DNA of 33,058 nt from Rhodospirillaceae bacterium. GTDB lineage: Bacteria > Pseudomonadota > Alphaproteobacteria > GCA-2731375. The translations under genes were made by a program, and so were the position numbers. The stretch spans positions 1 to 33,058 of the forward strand of contig JABIRL010000021.1 in NCBI GenBank assembly GCA_018667855.1. The letters run 5' to 3'. Positions 7,108 through 17,278 of the stretch are shown here, piece by piece. Below the pieces are notes generated by a model. The model worked only from the letters and a program-made list of their open reading frames with translations. It made no database searches and was not told the origin of the DNA. The stretch's first letter is position 1. Each line of letters starts with the position of its first letter.

Positions 7108-8907
7108 GCGCCGTCCAAACAGACTTTCAATATCACCCAGTTGCAGTTCCACATAGGTGGGGCGGCCATGGCTGCACTGGCCCGAGCGGGGCGTGCGCTC
7201 CATTTCCCGCAGCAGGGCGTTCATTTCCTCCACCGTCAGGCGTCGGCCGGCGCGGACGCTGCCGTGGCAGGCCATGGAGGCGCAGACATCGTCCAGACGC
7301 TCACGCAGGGCCAGGGCCTGATCCATTTCCGCCAGTTCGTCCGCCAGATCCTGGATTAAGCCCTGAATATTACTTTCACCCAGCAAAGCCGGAAATTCCC
7401 GTACCACGATGGTGCCGTCACCAAAAGATTCCACGACGAGGCCCAGTTCGGCCAGCTCATCGGCACGCTCGACAATGCGTTGAGCGCCGGCTTCATCCAG
7501 CTCCACCACTTCCGGCAGCAACAGCATCTGGCGCGCCACACCGTTCGCCGCCAGTTGCGCCTGCATACGTTCCATCACCAGGCGTTCATGGGCCGCATGC
7601 TGATCAACGATGACGATGCCGTTGGCGGTCTGCGCAACGATATAGGTCTCGTGCAGCTGGCCCCGGGCCACGCCCAGGGGATAGTCACCGGCGGCGACCA
7701 CGGTCTCCTCCGCCTCAAGGCGGGCGGAAGGCGCGGCGGTTGCGGCAAAAGGCGCCTGAAACGACGCCGCCGCTTCCATCAGGCCGGCGTTGCCGCGGCC
7801 GGACATGTGACCGGACATATGAGATGTCTGCCGGTAGGGTAGATCGAAGCCGCCCTCCCGGACCCGGCCCAGGGCGGCCGTGCTGACCGATGTGGCACTG
7901 CGATGTCCCGCGCCCGCCAGGGCATGGCGCAATGCGGAAACCAATAACCCTCTGACAATGCCGGCATCGCGAAAACGTACTTCGGCCTTCATGGGATGGA
8001 CGTTGACATCGACCAGCTCGGCCGGCACATCCAGAAACAGCGCCGCAAGGGCATGGCGGTCATGGGCCAGGACATCCATGTAACCGGCCCGCAAGGCGCC
8101 GGCCAGGACACGGTCACGCACCGGACGGCCATTGACGAACAAATACTGCATGCGGTTGTTGGCCCGGTTCAGGGTCGGCAGGCCGGCATAACCGGTCAGG
8201 CGAATGCCCTCCCGCTCCGCATCGATGGCCAGGGCATTGTCCGCGAAGTCCCGCCCTATAATGGCGCCCAGACGGGCCAGGCGGGCGTCAAACAGGTCGC
8301 CGCCGGTGGCGGTCAAATCTAGGCTGCGCCGCTCCCCATCGGACAGGGTAAAGGCGATATCCGGCCGCACCATCGCCAACCGCTTGACCACATCGGCCGC
8401 GTGCTGGAATTCCGTACGCGGCGTTTTCAGAAATTTCAGCCGCGCCGGGGTGGCATAGAACAGATCCCGTACCTCAACCCGGCTGCCCCGCGCCTGGGCC
8501 GCCGGAATAACAGTACCGACCTCACCGCCATCCACCTCGATACGCCAGGCCTCGTCATCCCCCCCGGTGCGCGAGGTCATGGTCAGCCGGGACACCGCGC
8601 CAATGGACGGCAGGGCCTCGCCGCGAAAACCCAGCCACCGGATGTGCAGCAGATCCTCGTCGGGCAATTTGGATGTGGCATGGCGCTCCACCGCCAGGGC
8701 CAGTTCGTCCCGCGACATGCCATGGCCGTCATCGGTGACCGAGATCAATTCCCGGCCCCCGTCAATCAATACAATATCAATCCGTCCCGCGCCGGCGTCG
8801 ATGGCATTTTCCACCAGTTCTTTAAGGGCCGAGGCCGGCCGTTCGACCACCTCGCCGGCGGCAATACGATTTACGGTAACCTCCGGCAGGCGGCGCAGCA
8901 GGCTCAC
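7105..8907 (-). CDS. mutL: DNA mismatch repair protein MutL
   Basis: A 600-residue MutL. The GHKL ATPase domain occupies about residues 1-330, with [13 protein letters not shown] (motif I, catalytic Glu), DDGHGM (motif II) and [14 protein letters not shown] (motif III). After a variable linker, the C-terminal dimerisation domain carries [14 protein letters not shown], which fits the DQHA-x2-E-x4-E metal-binding endonuclease motif, so it should nick DNA as expected in bacteria lacking MutH. The start is a GTG (8905-8907) preceded by AGGGGGA; the GTGA overlaps the pgi stop. It acts with MutS at mismatches. It is the last gene of the long leftward cluster. Confidence 0.96.
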   Translation of the reverse strand: MSLLRRLPEVTVNRIAAGEVVERPASALKELVENAIDAGAGRIDIVLIDGGRELISVTDDGHGMSRDELALAVERHATSKLPDEDLLHIRWLGFRGEALPSIGAVSRLTMTSRTGGDDEAWRIEVDGGEVGTVIPAAQARGSRVEVRDLFYATPARLKFLKTPRTEFQHAADVVKRLAMVRPDIAFTLSDGERRSLDLTATGGDLFDARLARLGAIIGRDFADNALAIDAEREGIRLTGYAGLPTLNRANNRMQYLFVNGRPVRDRVLAGALRAGYMDVLAHDRHALAALFLDVPAELVDVNVHPMKAEVRFRDAGIVRGLLVSALRHALAGAGHRSATSVSTAALGRVREGGFDLPYRQTSHMSGHMSGRGNAGLMEAAASFQAPFAATAAPSARLEAEETVVAAGDYPLGVARGQLHETYIVAQTANGIVIVDQHAAHERLVMERMQAQLAANGVARQMLLLPEVVELDEAGAQRIVERADELAELGLVVESFGDGTIVVREFPALLGESNIQGLIQDLADELAEMDQALALRERLDDVCASMACHGSVRAGRRLTVEEMNALLREMERTPRSGQCSHGRPTYVELQLGDIESLFGRR

Positions 8908-10190
8908 GTGACATCCCCCTGAGAATTTTGCGCCCGCAGATACTGCCGAGTCAGCACCTTGCTTTCTTCCACTGCCGGCTGGCCAAAGGGATCCACGTCC
9001 ATCAGATCGGCAGCGAATAGTGTTTCGAGCATAAAATGCATGAACAGGGCGCCCAGGGCCCGTTCATCCAGCTTCTCAACGCTTAGGCGGCGAACCGGGC
9101 GGCCATGCTTGATCAAGGTATCCGCCGTTGCCGCCTGCATGGCGCCAACCAGATCACCGATGCTGCGCCCCGCCAGATAATCCTGTTCCAGGCTATCCGC
9201 CAGCGCGGCGTCAACCACCGGGCCGCGCCCGTTCTGTGACAGCGTCAACATGGTGAATTGCTTATCAGAGGGCCCGTCGAGATAAAGTTGCAGCTGGCTA
9301 TGTTGGTCAATCGGTCCCAGGGCATCGATCGGGGTCAACCCCTGACCCTGTTTGCCCAGACTTTCCGCCCATAACTGGCGGTGCCATAGAACGAACGGCT
9401 TGAACGCATCGCCATAAGCCAGCAAAACCGACTGGCTCAAATCCCGGCGTTGCAGCCCGACCTGCAGCGCGGCACCCACGGCCGGCGGACAATCCTTCGT
9501 CCCCATGGCATGCTGCAGGACCGAACAGGCCCCCTCCCGCACAGCCGCGGCATCCAACCCCAGGATCATGGCAGGCAATAAACCGACCAGGGACAACACG
9601 GAAAAGCGCCCATCTATGTTTGGATCATGATCCAGAACCGGGGCGCCGATATTCTCGGCCAGCCGCCGCAGCGCACCATCGCCAGGCTCGCTGACCATGA
9701 GAAATTGCCGCGCCGCCGCGTCCCCGCCCAAATGATCCCGCATCGCCGAGACAGCCGTCAACGCCTGCGCCAAGGTCTCTCCCGTACCACCCGATTTGGA
9801 GATCACCAGAAATCCCGTATGGGACAAATTTTCCGGCGCCAGCACCTTTGCCATCACCTCCGGATCCAAATTGTCCGGTACGCAAAATTCCGGGCCGGTC
9901 CCGTCCGCCAACGCCGCCAGGGCCCGGGCCCCCAGCGTGGACCCGCCAATGCCGAATAATACGACCCTGCGAAACCGCTGCCGCCAGTCCGCAGCAATTG
10001 GTGCTAGTTGCAGCAGATCATCGCCGCCCCGGGCAACGGACAGGGGGGCCAAGCCGCCAGCGGCCAAATCCCGGGCCATGCGAAGACGGGCAGCATCGCA
10101 CTGCTGTAGCAATGGCGTCAGATCAGCCTCGCGCAGCCCGGTTCCAGACTGCAGGCAACCTGCGATATCTTGGTGAAGGAGACCACTCAT
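8904..10190 (-). CDS. pgi: Glucose-6-phosphate isomerase
   Basis: A 428-residue SIS-fold isomerase interconverting glucose 6-phosphate and fructose 6-phosphate. Recognisable stretches are [16 protein letters not shown] (phosphate-binding loop), [29 protein letters not shown], and [19 protein letters not shown] near the catalytic His. It is about 100 residues shorter than E. coli Pgi and resembles the short alphaproteobacterial form. It ends in a 4-bp overlap with mutL and lies 49 bp after the M16 peptidase pair, so it looks co-transcribed with both. Confidence 0.92.
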   Translation of the reverse strand: MSGLLHQDIAGCLQSGTGLREADLTPLLQQCDAARLRMARDLAAGGLAPLSVARGGDDLLQLAPIAADWRQRFRRVVLFGIGGSTLGARALAALADGTGPEFCVPDNLDPEVMAKVLAPENLSHTGFLVISKSGGTGETLAQALTAVSAMRDHLGGDAAARQFLMVSEPGDGALRRLAENIGAPVLDHDPNIDGRFSVLSLVGLLPAMILGLDAAAVREGACSVLQHAMGTKDCPPAVGAALQVGLQRRDLSQSVLLAYGDAFKPFVLWHRQLWAESLGKQGQGLTPIDALGPIDQHSQLQLYLDGPSDKQFTMLTLSQNGRGPVVDAALADSLEQDYLAGRSIGDLVGAMQAATADTLIKHGRPVRRLSVEKLDERALGALFMHFMLETLFAADLMDVDPFGQPAVEESKVLTRQYLRAQNSQGDVT

Positions 10191-10239
10191 GGCGGCAAGC
10201 TACCAGAGCATGACGGCGACCGAAAGCGGGGTAATCGGG

Positions 10240-11562
10240 CTATTCGCTGGCCACCAGGCCGGCTGGTTTTCCGACCACCACGATTAACAGTTTTTCAGGC
10301 TGTAACAGCCGTTTCGCGACCCTGGAAACATCCGCGAGGGTTACGGCATTGATCAGTTTTGCCCGCCTGTCCAGATAATCGATGCCTAGGTTTTCACGCT
10401 GGATCGCCAACAACAACCGGGCGATTCGGCCCGACGAGGTCAGGCGCAGGGGAAACGAGCCATTCAGAAAGGTCTTGGCATTGGCGAGTTCTTCAGCCGT
10501 AATTCCATGGTCCCGGGCCAGGGCAATCTGATCCTTGATCACCTGCAAGGCTTCCGCAACCCGTTGGTTCTGCGTACCCACCCCGCCCATGTGAATGGCC
10601 GCATGATCCAAGGGGTAGAGATAGCTGTAAACGGAATAGGCGAGGCCGCGTTTTTCCCGCACCTCCTCGTTCAGGCGCGAGGAAAAACCGCCACCGCCCA
10701 GAACATAGTTCAGGACATAGCCCGCAAACCAATCCGGGTCATCCCGCTTCAGGCCCGGACCGCCAAACATCACCCGACTTTGCGGGATGGCCTTTTCCAC
10801 GATTTTAAGCACCCCGGCGCCCATCGGCATCACTTCCGCCACCGGCGTAAATACGGTGCTTTCCGGTAGGGCGCCGAACGTCTTGTCCAGCAAGGGGCCC
10901 AGTTCCGCGGCCGAAATGTCACCGACCACACCGATTGTCAGACGATTCTTGGCCAACGCCTTGGCCAGAAACGCCCGCAGATCGTCCGCCGTGATCGCCT
11001 TGACGCTTTCAATATCACCCTTGCTGGAGGGGCCATAGGGGTGGTTGGGGAACGCGGTCTTGAACCACAGGCGACCGCCAATGGCGCCGGGGTTTTCCTT
11101 GTCCTCCATAAGGCCGGTGATGATCTGCCGGCGAATGCGCTCCACCGCCTCCGCCTCGAAATGAGGCTCGTTCAAGGCCAGGCGCAACAATTCAAATGCT
11201 GCATCACGGTTCGTCGTCAGGGTCCGCATGCTGCCCGAAAAGCTGTCCCGATCAACATCAAAACTGATGCGGACGGCCAGTTCCTCCAACTTTGTTTGAA
11301 AGGCCAGGGAACCGTAGGGCCCGGCCCCCTCGTCCAACAGGCCGGAAACCATATTACCCGTGCCCTTTGGCGAGGGATGATCGAGCGGGCCGCCACCCAC
11401 GAACGAAAAACTGAGGCTCAACAATGGAATGGTCGGCTCCCGCACCAGCCAGGCCGTGATGCCGTCGGGGCTTCGAACGGCCTGGATTTCCGTGGCGCTG
11501 GCGGAAAGTGGGAGCAAAAGAGCAAAGGCGAGAGCAACGAACCGTGGATAGAGCCGCATCAT
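10240..11562 (-). CDS. M16 family peptidase-like protein, catalytically degenerate subunit
   Basis: A 440-residue M16 (pitrilysin/processing-peptidase) homologue with an N-terminal signal peptide (LALAFALLLPLSASA-type core, cleaved near residue 23), so probably periplasmic. The zinc motif HxxEH is missing: the region reads KGTGNMVSGLLDEGAG. The substrate-binding R/Y motif is kept as REKRGLAYSVYSY. This is the pattern of the non-catalytic partner in heterodimeric M16 proteases. Its start overlaps the stop of the catalytic subunit by ATGA, which supports equal expression as a complex. Two adjacent ATGs (11562, 11559) are possible starts. Confidence 0.9.
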   Translation of the reverse strand: MMRLYPRFVALAFALLLPLSASATEIQAVRSPDGITAWLVREPTIPLLSLSFSFVGGGPLDHPSPKGTGNMVSGLLDEGAGPYGSLAFQTKLEELAVRISFDVDRDSFSGSMRTLTTNRDAAFELLRLALNEPHFEAEAVERIRRQIITGLMEDKENPGAIGGRLWFKTAFPNHPYGPSSKGDIESVKAITADDLRAFLAKALAKNRLTIGVVGDISAAELGPLLDKTFGALPESTVFTPVAEVMPMGAGVLKIVEKAIPQSRVMFGGPGLKRDDPDWFAGYVLNYVLGGGGFSSRLNEEVREKRGLAYSVYSYLYPLDHAAIHMGGVGTQNQRVAEALQVIKDQIALARDHGITAEELANAKTFLNGSFPLRLTSSGRIARLLLAIQRENLGIDYLDRRAKLINAVTLADVSRVAKRLLQPEKLLIVVVGKPAGLVASE

Positions 11563-12905
11563 TTGCCCGCCTCCGTTTGGGGCAGCAACAGCCCCGTAAC
11601 CGAATGCCGGCGCACCAAAACGGCGCGCCCGGCGGCCATGACCTGTTCCATGGTCACTTTCCGCACTTCATCGGGCCACTCTTCCACCTGTGCAACGGTC
11701 AGGCCGGAGGTCAAGGCGTCGCCAAATATCCGCGGCGAGGTGAAAAGGTTATCCCGCGCATAAACCGCCGCCGCCAACAAACCGGTGCGGGAGCGCTCCA
11801 AATCGACGGTGGCGAAGCCGTCTTTCAAGGCCGCCGCCAAAGCCTCGTCCATGGCGACCTCCAGGGTTTCAAGATCAACCCCGGGTGATGGTGTCGCGTA
11901 AAGGACAAAACGGCCCAGATCCAGCCCCGTGGAGGAATAATAGGCACCGGCATTGGCCGCCAGCTTTCGATCCATGACCAGTGTCCGGTACAGCAACGAC
12001 GTGGTGCCGCCGCCCAACAGATCGGAAAACAAACTCAAAGGTATCGCGTGCCGGCTATCGCCGGAGGTTCGGGTGGGGGCAAGATAACCCCGCCGCCAAT
12101 CGGCCTGACTAACCCGCCCATCCTTGAAGATGACACGCCTTTCCGCTCGTTGCGGCGGCTCCTGTGGGCGCTGCCGCTTTGGCGTATCGGCGCGGGCCAG
12201 AGGTCCAAAATGTTTCTCCGCCAATTTGAATACGGCATCGGCCTCGACATCCCCCGCCACCACAAGAATGGCATTGTTGGGGGCGTAATAGCGGCGATAA
12301 AAGGCCAACGCATCCTTCAGGTTCAGCTTTTCTACCTCGTGCTTCCAGCCGATCACTGGAATGCCATAGGGATGGGCCATGTATTGCGCCGCGTTCATCG
12401 CCTCACGCAACTGGGCGGAGGGATTATTGTCGGTGCGGGATCGCCGCTCCTCCAACACCACCGCCCGCTCGGTCAACACATCGGCTTCGTCGAGTTCAAG
12501 ATTGATCATGCGGTCGGCTTCCATCCCCATGACCAGATCCAGCTTGTCTTTCGCCACGTTCTGGAAGTAACCGGTATAATCGTAGGAGGTGAAAGCATTG
12601 TCACGGCCGCCGTTGCGGGCAACGATCTTGGAAAACTGACCCGACGGCACCTTCGCCGTGCCCTTGAACAACAGATGCTCCAATAAGTGGGCGATGCCGG
12701 ACTTGCCCCGCGGCTCGTCGGCCGAACCCACCTTGTACCAAACCATGTGCGAGACCACCGGAGCCCGGTGATCCTCGATTACCACCACTTCCATACCGTT
12801 GCCCAGGATATGGGTTTTCGGATGAAACAACGCCCCGAGCGCGGCCTGTGAAAATCCGATGGCGGCAAGTGCGAATGCGGCATAAGCAAGATGACTGCGT
12901 GACAT
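11559..12905 (-). CDS. M16 family zinc metallopeptidase, catalytic subunit
   Basis: A 448-residue M16 peptidase. A signal peptide (AYAAFALAAIGFSQAALG) directs it to the periplasm. HLLEH (His73, Glu76, His77) is the inverted zinc motif, and a Glu of VVLEERR about 76 residues on is the likely third ligand. The GGRDNAFTSYDYTGY stretch is typical. It should degrade peptides together with the degenerate partner encoded next. The ATG at 12905 was chosen because it places the signal peptide at the N-terminus; the frame is open for 20 more codons upstream, with an in-frame ATG at 12965. It follows bamF after about 129 bp. Confidence 0.92.
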   Translation of the reverse strand: MSRSHLAYAAFALAAIGFSQAALGALFHPKTHILGNGMEVVVIEDHRAPVVSHMVWYKVGSADEPRGKSGIAHLLEHLLFKGTAKVPSGQFSKIVARNGGRDNAFTSYDYTGYFQNVAKDKLDLVMGMEADRMINLELDEADVLTERAVVLEERRSRTDNNPSAQLREAMNAAQYMAHPYGIPVIGWKHEVEKLNLKDALAFYRRYYAPNNAILVVAGDVEADAVFKLAEKHFGPLARADTPKRQRPQEPPQRAERRVIFKDGRVSQADWRRGYLAPTRTSGDSRHAIPLSLFSDLLGGGTTSLLYRTLVMDRKLAANAGAYYSSTGLDLGRFVLYATPSPGVDLETLEVAMDEALAAALKDGFATVDLERSRTGLLAAAVYARDNLFTSPRIFGDALTSGLTVAQVEEWPDEVRKVTMEQVMAAGRAVLVRRHSVTGLLLPQTEAGK

Positions 12906-13034
12906 GAGCCTAACATGACCTCCCCAAAACGTCAGTCCAGATATGACCACTGACCCCGGCAACATAAGGTTTCAATTGCCGAACACTCTCAAGCTATCGT
13001 GAGGACCGCTTGAATACGGCAATGGAACTCCAAA

Positions 13035-13652
13035 CTAGAAGATATCTTCCAACCAACCGCGCTTGCGTCGTTTTATAATAGGTGTTTGACCCTTATCGGG
13101 AGATTTCCCGGCCGCCGCGGCCTCGCGCAGGCGCTTCGCTTCCTTGCCCGCATCCACCGTTGAGCCGAAGGGTTGTTTCTGCTGCCAGAAAATCAGACGA
13201 TCGGTGAAGGATGAATCCTTTTGCGCCAGTACGGAAGTCTCACGATTAACGATTTGCCGGATATTTGGATCGGCGCTGGCGGCGCCGGCTTTCTGCAGTA
13301 GCTGCAATTCGCCCCCCGCCGCCCTTTTTGACGGATTTCCGCCGACCGTACCGGACGGGGCATTTTGGCCTGTCCGCGCCTGTCCGTCATCGTTTGCCTG
13401 ACCAGCCTTGCCCGCCGATAGCAGAGCTGTTCGGGCCTGCTCCCGCGGTTGCACTTCCAGCGGTCCCTTGGCGCCCGGACGTGGAGGCCGCAACGAGAAA
13501 TCCGGCGGCATGACCAGGGGTGCCTTGGTAATCACGGTAAATTCGTCCGGCGCCTTTTTGGTCATACCGACCTGTTCCTTGAAGGTATCGCAGGCCGACA
13601 GACCCAGCACCACAGCCGCCGCGACCGCCAACCTGAAATCAAACTGTATCAT
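13035..13652 (-). CDS. bamF: DUF3035 lipoprotein, BamF-like
   Basis: A 205-residue lipoprotein. The signal sequence ends in LGLSAC, with Cys21 as the lipidated residue, so it should be anchored in the outer membrane facing the periplasm. The body carries PDEFTVITKAPLVMPPDF, the hallmark of DUF3035, described in Alphaproteobacteria as the BAM-complex subunit BamF. The middle is low-complexity, Gly/Ala/Gln-rich, and the C-terminus is basic then acidic (IIKRRKRGWLEDIF). It starts 4 bp after lspA, the signal peptidase needed for its own maturation. The start at 13652 was picked because it directly precedes the signal peptide. Confidence 0.85.
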   Translation of the reverse strand: MIQFDFRLAVAAAVVLGLSACDTFKEQVGMTKKAPDEFTVITKAPLVMPPDFSLRPPRPGAKGPLEVQPREQARTALLSAGKAGQANDDGQARTGQNAPSGTVGGNPSKRAAGGELQLLQKAGAASADPNIRQIVNRETSVLAQKDSSFTDRLIFWQQKQPFGSTVDAGKEAKRLREAAAAGKSPDKGQTPIIKRRKRGWLEDIF

Positions 13653-13656
13653 CAAC

Positions 13657-14178
13657 TTATACGTCCCCCGAACGATGATCGGAACTGTCTGGATCGCCCG
13701 TACCCTTACTGGGTCGAAAACTATCGTACAATAGCATGGCAACGCCAATAGTAATGGCACTATCAGCCACATTAAAGGCCGGCCAATGATAGCCAAACAT
13801 ATGAAAATCAAAAAAATCAGCGACGGCGCCGCGCCAGATCCGGTCGATGATGTTTCCCAACGCCCCACCGATCACGGCACCCAAGGCAAGGCCGGGCCAA
13901 AACTTGTTCTGCCGCCATAGCCAGATGGCCATACCGAGGCAGACCAGAGTGGAAAACAGCACCAGCAGCCAACGGCCGGTTTCGCCGGACTGGAACATGC
14001 CAAAACTGATGCCCCGGTTCCAAACCATGACTAGATTGAAGAAACCTGTCACTTGCTGCCAAGCACCCTGTTCCTCCAGCCAAGCCAGCAGCCAAGCCTT
14101 GCTGACCTGATCCAGGGCAACGACAACCCCGGCCAGGGTGAACCCGGCCCAAACAGGTTTCCGGCGGGTCGGCGCCAT
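13657..14178 (-). CDS. lspA: Lipoprotein signal peptidase LspA
   Basis: A 173-residue inner-membrane aspartyl protease that cleaves prolipoproteins after diacylglyceryl transfer. Four hydrophobic segments are visible. Catalytic Asp residues are Asp112 in GNIIDR and Asp139 in FNVADS, in the usual LspA signatures. The start at 14178 gives MAPTRRKPVW and lies 10 bp after ileS; earlier codons in the frame overlap ileS. The neighbour downstream is a lipoprotein, and lgt, which performs the preceding step, lies 5.5 kb away. Confidence 0.95.
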   Translation of the reverse strand: MAPTRRKPVWAGFTLAGVVVALDQVSKAWLLAWLEEQGAWQQVTGFFNLVMVWNRGISFGMFQSGETGRWLLVLFSTLVCLGMAIWLWRQNKFWPGLALGAVIGGALGNIIDRIWRGAVADFFDFHMFGYHWPAFNVADSAITIGVAMLLYDSFRPSKGTGDPDSSDHRSGDV

Positions 14179-14188
14179 GGCGCCGGCT

Positions 14189-17050
14189 CTAGGCGGCCTG
14201 ATGGGCAGCCACAGCCGTGGCGCAACGTTGACAGACACCACCATCCTCGTCGGCCTCGCCAGCTTCGTCCGCCGTCACGTCCGGGGTCACGTCCGGGGTC
14301 ACGTCGGGCAGGATCTGCCAGCATCGGGCGCATTTGCCACCCTTCGCCAGCTCCACGACAACACCGATATCGGCGACATCCTCAACCGTGAAGGCGCCGG
14401 CGGGAACGGCGCCCTCGACCAGGGAAATGCCGGAGGTGATGCAAATTTCCGCCGCATCCAGACCGTCCAGGGCCGCCAGGTATTCGCCCGGCGCATAAAC
14501 CGTTGGATGGCCCTGCAGAGAGGCACCAATACGCTTTTCCTTGCGCTCCACCTCCAGGGCGCCGGTTACCACCCGGCGCAGGGTCCGCACCTTGGCCCAG
14601 CGGTCGGCAACCTCCCTGTTGTGCCAATCATCGGGAATCTCCGGGAATTGCCGCAAATGCACGCTGTCATCGTCAGGGAACCGGGCCTGCCATGCTTCCT
14701 CGGCCGTAAAGCAGAGAATTGGCGCCAACCAGGCCGTCAGGCAGGAAAACACCTGATCCAGGACAGTGCGGGCGGCGCGGCGGCGGATCGAGGCGGCGTC
14801 ATCGCAGTACAGGGCATCCTTGCGAATATCCAGGTAGAAGGCCGAAAGGTCGTTGGTACAGAAATTACCCAGGGCCACGTATAGTCGGTGGAAATCAAAA
14901 TCAGCGCAGGATTTTCGGGTCAATTCATCCAGTTCCGAGAGACGGTGCAGCACCCACAGCTCCAACTCCGGCATTTCCGCGAGGGGCAGCCGCTCCGCTT
15001 CATCGAAACCGTCCAGATTGCCCAACAGGAAACGCAGCGTATTGCGCAGGCGGCGATAGGCATCCACTTGCGCCTTGATGATCTCGTTGCCGATGCGCTG
15101 GTCCACCGCATAGTCGGAACTGACCACCCACAGGCGCAGGATATCGGCCCCGAATTGATCGCAGATCTTTTGCGGCGCGGTGACATTGCCCAGAGACTTG
15201 GACATCTTCCGCCCCTTGTCATCCTGGGTGAAACCATGGGTCAGCACCGCGTCATAGGGCGGGCGGCCACGGGTCCCACAGGCTTCCAGCAATGAGGAAT
15301 GAAACCAGCCGCGATGCTGGTCCGAACCTTCCAGATACAATGATGCCGGCCATTGCAGTTCGGGCCGTTGCTCCAACACGTAGGAATGGGTCGAGCCGGA
15401 ATCGAACCAGACGTCGAGAATATCGTCGATTTTTTCGTAGTTGGTCGCGTCATAATCCGGGCCCAGAAGATCACCCGGTTCGGCGTTGAACCAGGCGTCC
15501 GCGCCATCCTGTTTGACGGCGGCGATGATACGTTCGTTCACGGCCTCGTCCCGCAATGGCTCCCCCGTCCGCTTGTCCACGAACAAGGTGATCGGCACGC
15601 CCCAGGCGCGCTGCCGGGACAGCACCCAATCGGGCCGGTCGGCGATCATGGCATGAATACGGTTGCGGCCCGAATGGGGCACCCAGCGCACATTATCGAT
15701 GCCCGTCAACGCCGTCTCCCGCAGACCGGTCGTGGTCATGGAGATGAACCATTGCGGCGTATTGCGGAAAATCAGCGGCGCCTTGGAGCGCCAGGAATGG
15801 GGATAGCTGTGCACCAGCTCGCCATGGCACAACAGGGCATCAACGGCGGTCAGTTCCTCGACCACCGATGCATCCGCCTTAAAGACATGTTGCCCGGCGA
15901 ACATGGGTACATGTTCAAAGAACAGGCCATCGCCGTCCACGGTCTGGGGCACTTCCAGGCCATGGGCCATGCCAACCTCGAAATCCTCGGCGCCATGTCC
16001 GGGCGCGGTGTGGACAAACCCGGTACCCGTATCGTCGGTCACATGATCACCGGGAAACAGACGTACATCGAAATCATAGCCCTGACCCCGCCAGGGGTGG
16101 GCACAGACCACATCCGCCAACACCTCGTGACCGACATCGCCAAGCACGGTGTGGGATGTTATCCCGGCTTCACCGCAAATTTCCTCGATCAGACTGTCGG
16201 CCACCACCAGCTTTTCGCCGGGCCGCGCCAGGGAACCCTCGGCAACCTCGCCCACCTCGATCAGCCGATAAGCCAGTTTTGGGCCATAGCAGATCGCCCG
16301 GTTGCCCGGCATGGTCCAGGGCGTGGTGGTCCAGATCATCACCGAAGCATCACTCAAGCGCGCATCGTCACTGCTCACCACGGGAAAGCGGACATGAATT
16401 GTGGTTGAGGTATGGTCGTGATATTCGACCTCCGCCTCGGCCAGGGCGGTCTTTTCCACCACCGACCACATGACCGGTTTCGAGCCGCGGTATAGGGCCC
16501 CGTTCATGAGGAATTTCAGGCATTCGGCAACGATCTGCGCCTCCGCCCCGTAGGCCATGGTGGTGTATGGATTTTTCCAATCGCCAATTACGCCCAGGCG
16601 CTTGAATTCCTCGGTCTGGACAGCGATCCATTTATCGGCGGAGGCGCGGCATTCCTTGCGGAACTCGTCAATGGGGACATCATCCTTGTCCTTGCCCGCC
16701 TTGCGGTAGCGTTCCTCTATCTGCCATTCGATGGGCAGGCCGTGGCAATCCCAGCCGGGCACATAATTGGCGTCCTTGCCCTGCATCTGCTGGCTGCGGT
16801 TGATGATATCCTTGAGGATCTTGTTCAAGGCATGGCCGATATGGATGTTGCCGTTGGCGTAGGGCGGGCCGTCATGCAGGATGAATTTTTCGCGCCCCTT
16901 GGCATCAGCCCGTTGGCGCTCGAACAGATCAATCTTATCCCAATGTTCAAGCAGCTTGGGTTCCATTTTCGGCAATCCGCCGCGCATGGGGAAATCGGTC
17001 CGCGGCAGGAACAGGGTGGCTTTGTAGTCGGTGGTCATTTTATCCGCCAT
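14189..17050 (-). CDS. ileS: Isoleucyl-tRNA synthetase
   Basis: A 953-residue class Ia synthetase charging tRNA-Ile. GNIHIGHALNK (HIGH at residues 70-73), the long CP1 editing domain, KGRKMSKSLGN and the C-terminal zinc finger are all visible. The zinc finger reads CARCW...CQRC, and the loop between the Cys pairs contains DVTP repeats encoded by a 12-bp tandem repeat. The ATG at 17050 gives MADKMTTDYK; the ATG four codons on is an alternative. It heads the cluster ileS-lspA-bamF-M16-M16-pgi-mutL. Unlike many bacteria there is no ribF before it. Confidence 0.97.
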   Translation of the reverse strand: MADKMTTDYKATLFLPRTDFPMRGGLPKMEPKLLEHWDKIDLFERQRADAKGREKFILHDGPPYANGNIHIGHALNKILKDIINRSQQMQGKDANYVPGWDCHGLPIEWQIEERYRKAGKDKDDVPIDEFRKECRASADKWIAVQTEEFKRLGVIGDWKNPYTTMAYGAEAQIVAECLKFLMNGALYRGSKPVMWSVVEKTALAEAEVEYHDHTSTTIHVRFPVVSSDDARLSDASVMIWTTTPWTMPGNRAICYGPKLAYRLIEVGEVAEGSLARPGEKLVVADSLIEEICGEAGITSHTVLGDVGHEVLADVVCAHPWRGQGYDFDVRLFPGDHVTDDTGTGFVHTAPGHGAEDFEVGMAHGLEVPQTVDGDGLFFEHVPMFAGQHVFKADASVVEELTAVDALLCHGELVHSYPHSWRSKAPLIFRNTPQWFISMTTTGLRETALTGIDNVRWVPHSGRNRIHAMIADRPDWVLSRQRAWGVPITLFVDKRTGEPLRDEAVNERIIAAVKQDGADAWFNAEPGDLLGPDYDATNYEKIDDILDVWFDSGSTHSYVLEQRPELQWPASLYLEGSDQHRGWFHSSLLEACGTRGRPPYDAVLTHGFTQDDKGRKMSKSLGNVTAPQKICDQFGADILRLWVVSSDYAVDQRIGNEIIKAQVDAYRRLRNTLRFLLGNLDGFDEAERLPLAEMPELELWVLHRLSELDELTRKSCADFDFHRLYVALGNFCTNDLSAFYLDIRKDALYCDDAASIRRRAARTVLDQVFSCLTAWLAPILCFTAEEAWQARFPDDDSVHLRQFPEIPDDWHNREVADRWAKVRTLRRVVTGALEVERKEKRIGASLQGHPTVYAPGEYLAALDGLDAAEICITSGISLVEGAVPAGAFTVEDVADIGVVVELAKGGKCARCWQILPDVTPDVTPDVTADEAGEADEDGGVCQRCATAVAAHQAA
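14274..14308. repeat. 12-bp tandem repeat (x3) inside ileS
   Basis: GTCACGTCCGGG occurs three times in a row, the last with one base missing from the match. It encodes Asp-Val-Thr-Pro repeats in the loop between the two Cys pairs of the isoleucyl-tRNA synthetase zinc finger. It is in frame, so copy-number change would only alter loop length. Confidence 0.8.
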
Positions 17051-17148
17051 TGGGGATGAGGTCCCCGAAGCTAAAAGAAAAGAATATAGATGATACGCCT
17101 ATCGGGGCTCACGGTAAGCACGTTGCCAGCTAGGCGGTCGAACCAGCT

Positions 17149-17171
17149 CCCGGCCCTAACTCGGGGCCGGG
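17149..17171. other. Strong GC hairpin in the gap upstream of ileS
   Basis: CCCGGCCC (17149-17156) pairs perfectly with GGGCCGGG (17164-17171) around a 7-nt loop. No T run follows on either strand, so it is not a classical terminator. The 228-bp gap between ileS and the PAS ORF contains nothing else I can name. Confidence 0.4.
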
Positions 17172-17278
17172 CCGGTAATTCGCAGTATGCCGCCCGTCCG
17201 GGGGCTATGGCGCATAATTGTCATCATTGCCGCTATGTAGCAGGGGCCCGGCGGACTGTCCATAGATGCCATCGAAGA

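Noticed and set aside
10240..11562. Pseudogene call for the M16 protein without HxxEH
   Set aside because: The frame is intact, the R/Y motif is kept, and it overlaps the catalytic subunit gene, which matches known heterodimeric pairs.
12048..12686. 212-codon plus-strand ORF within the M16 peptidase gene
   Set aside because: It is antisense to a well-supported peptidase with intact zinc motif and has no ribosome site or family match.
14274..14308. CRISPR-like short repeats
   Set aside because: The 12-bp units are contiguous with no spacers and encode an in-frame amino-acid repeat.
15353..16408. 351-codon open frame on the plus strand
   Set aside because: It lies wholly inside ileS on the opposite strand and shows no family motif. 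High GC keeps such antisense frames open.
17051..17278. Possible tRNA or T-box leader before ileS
   Set aside because: No cloverleaf, no specifier or T-box sequence, only one GC hairpin without a T run.
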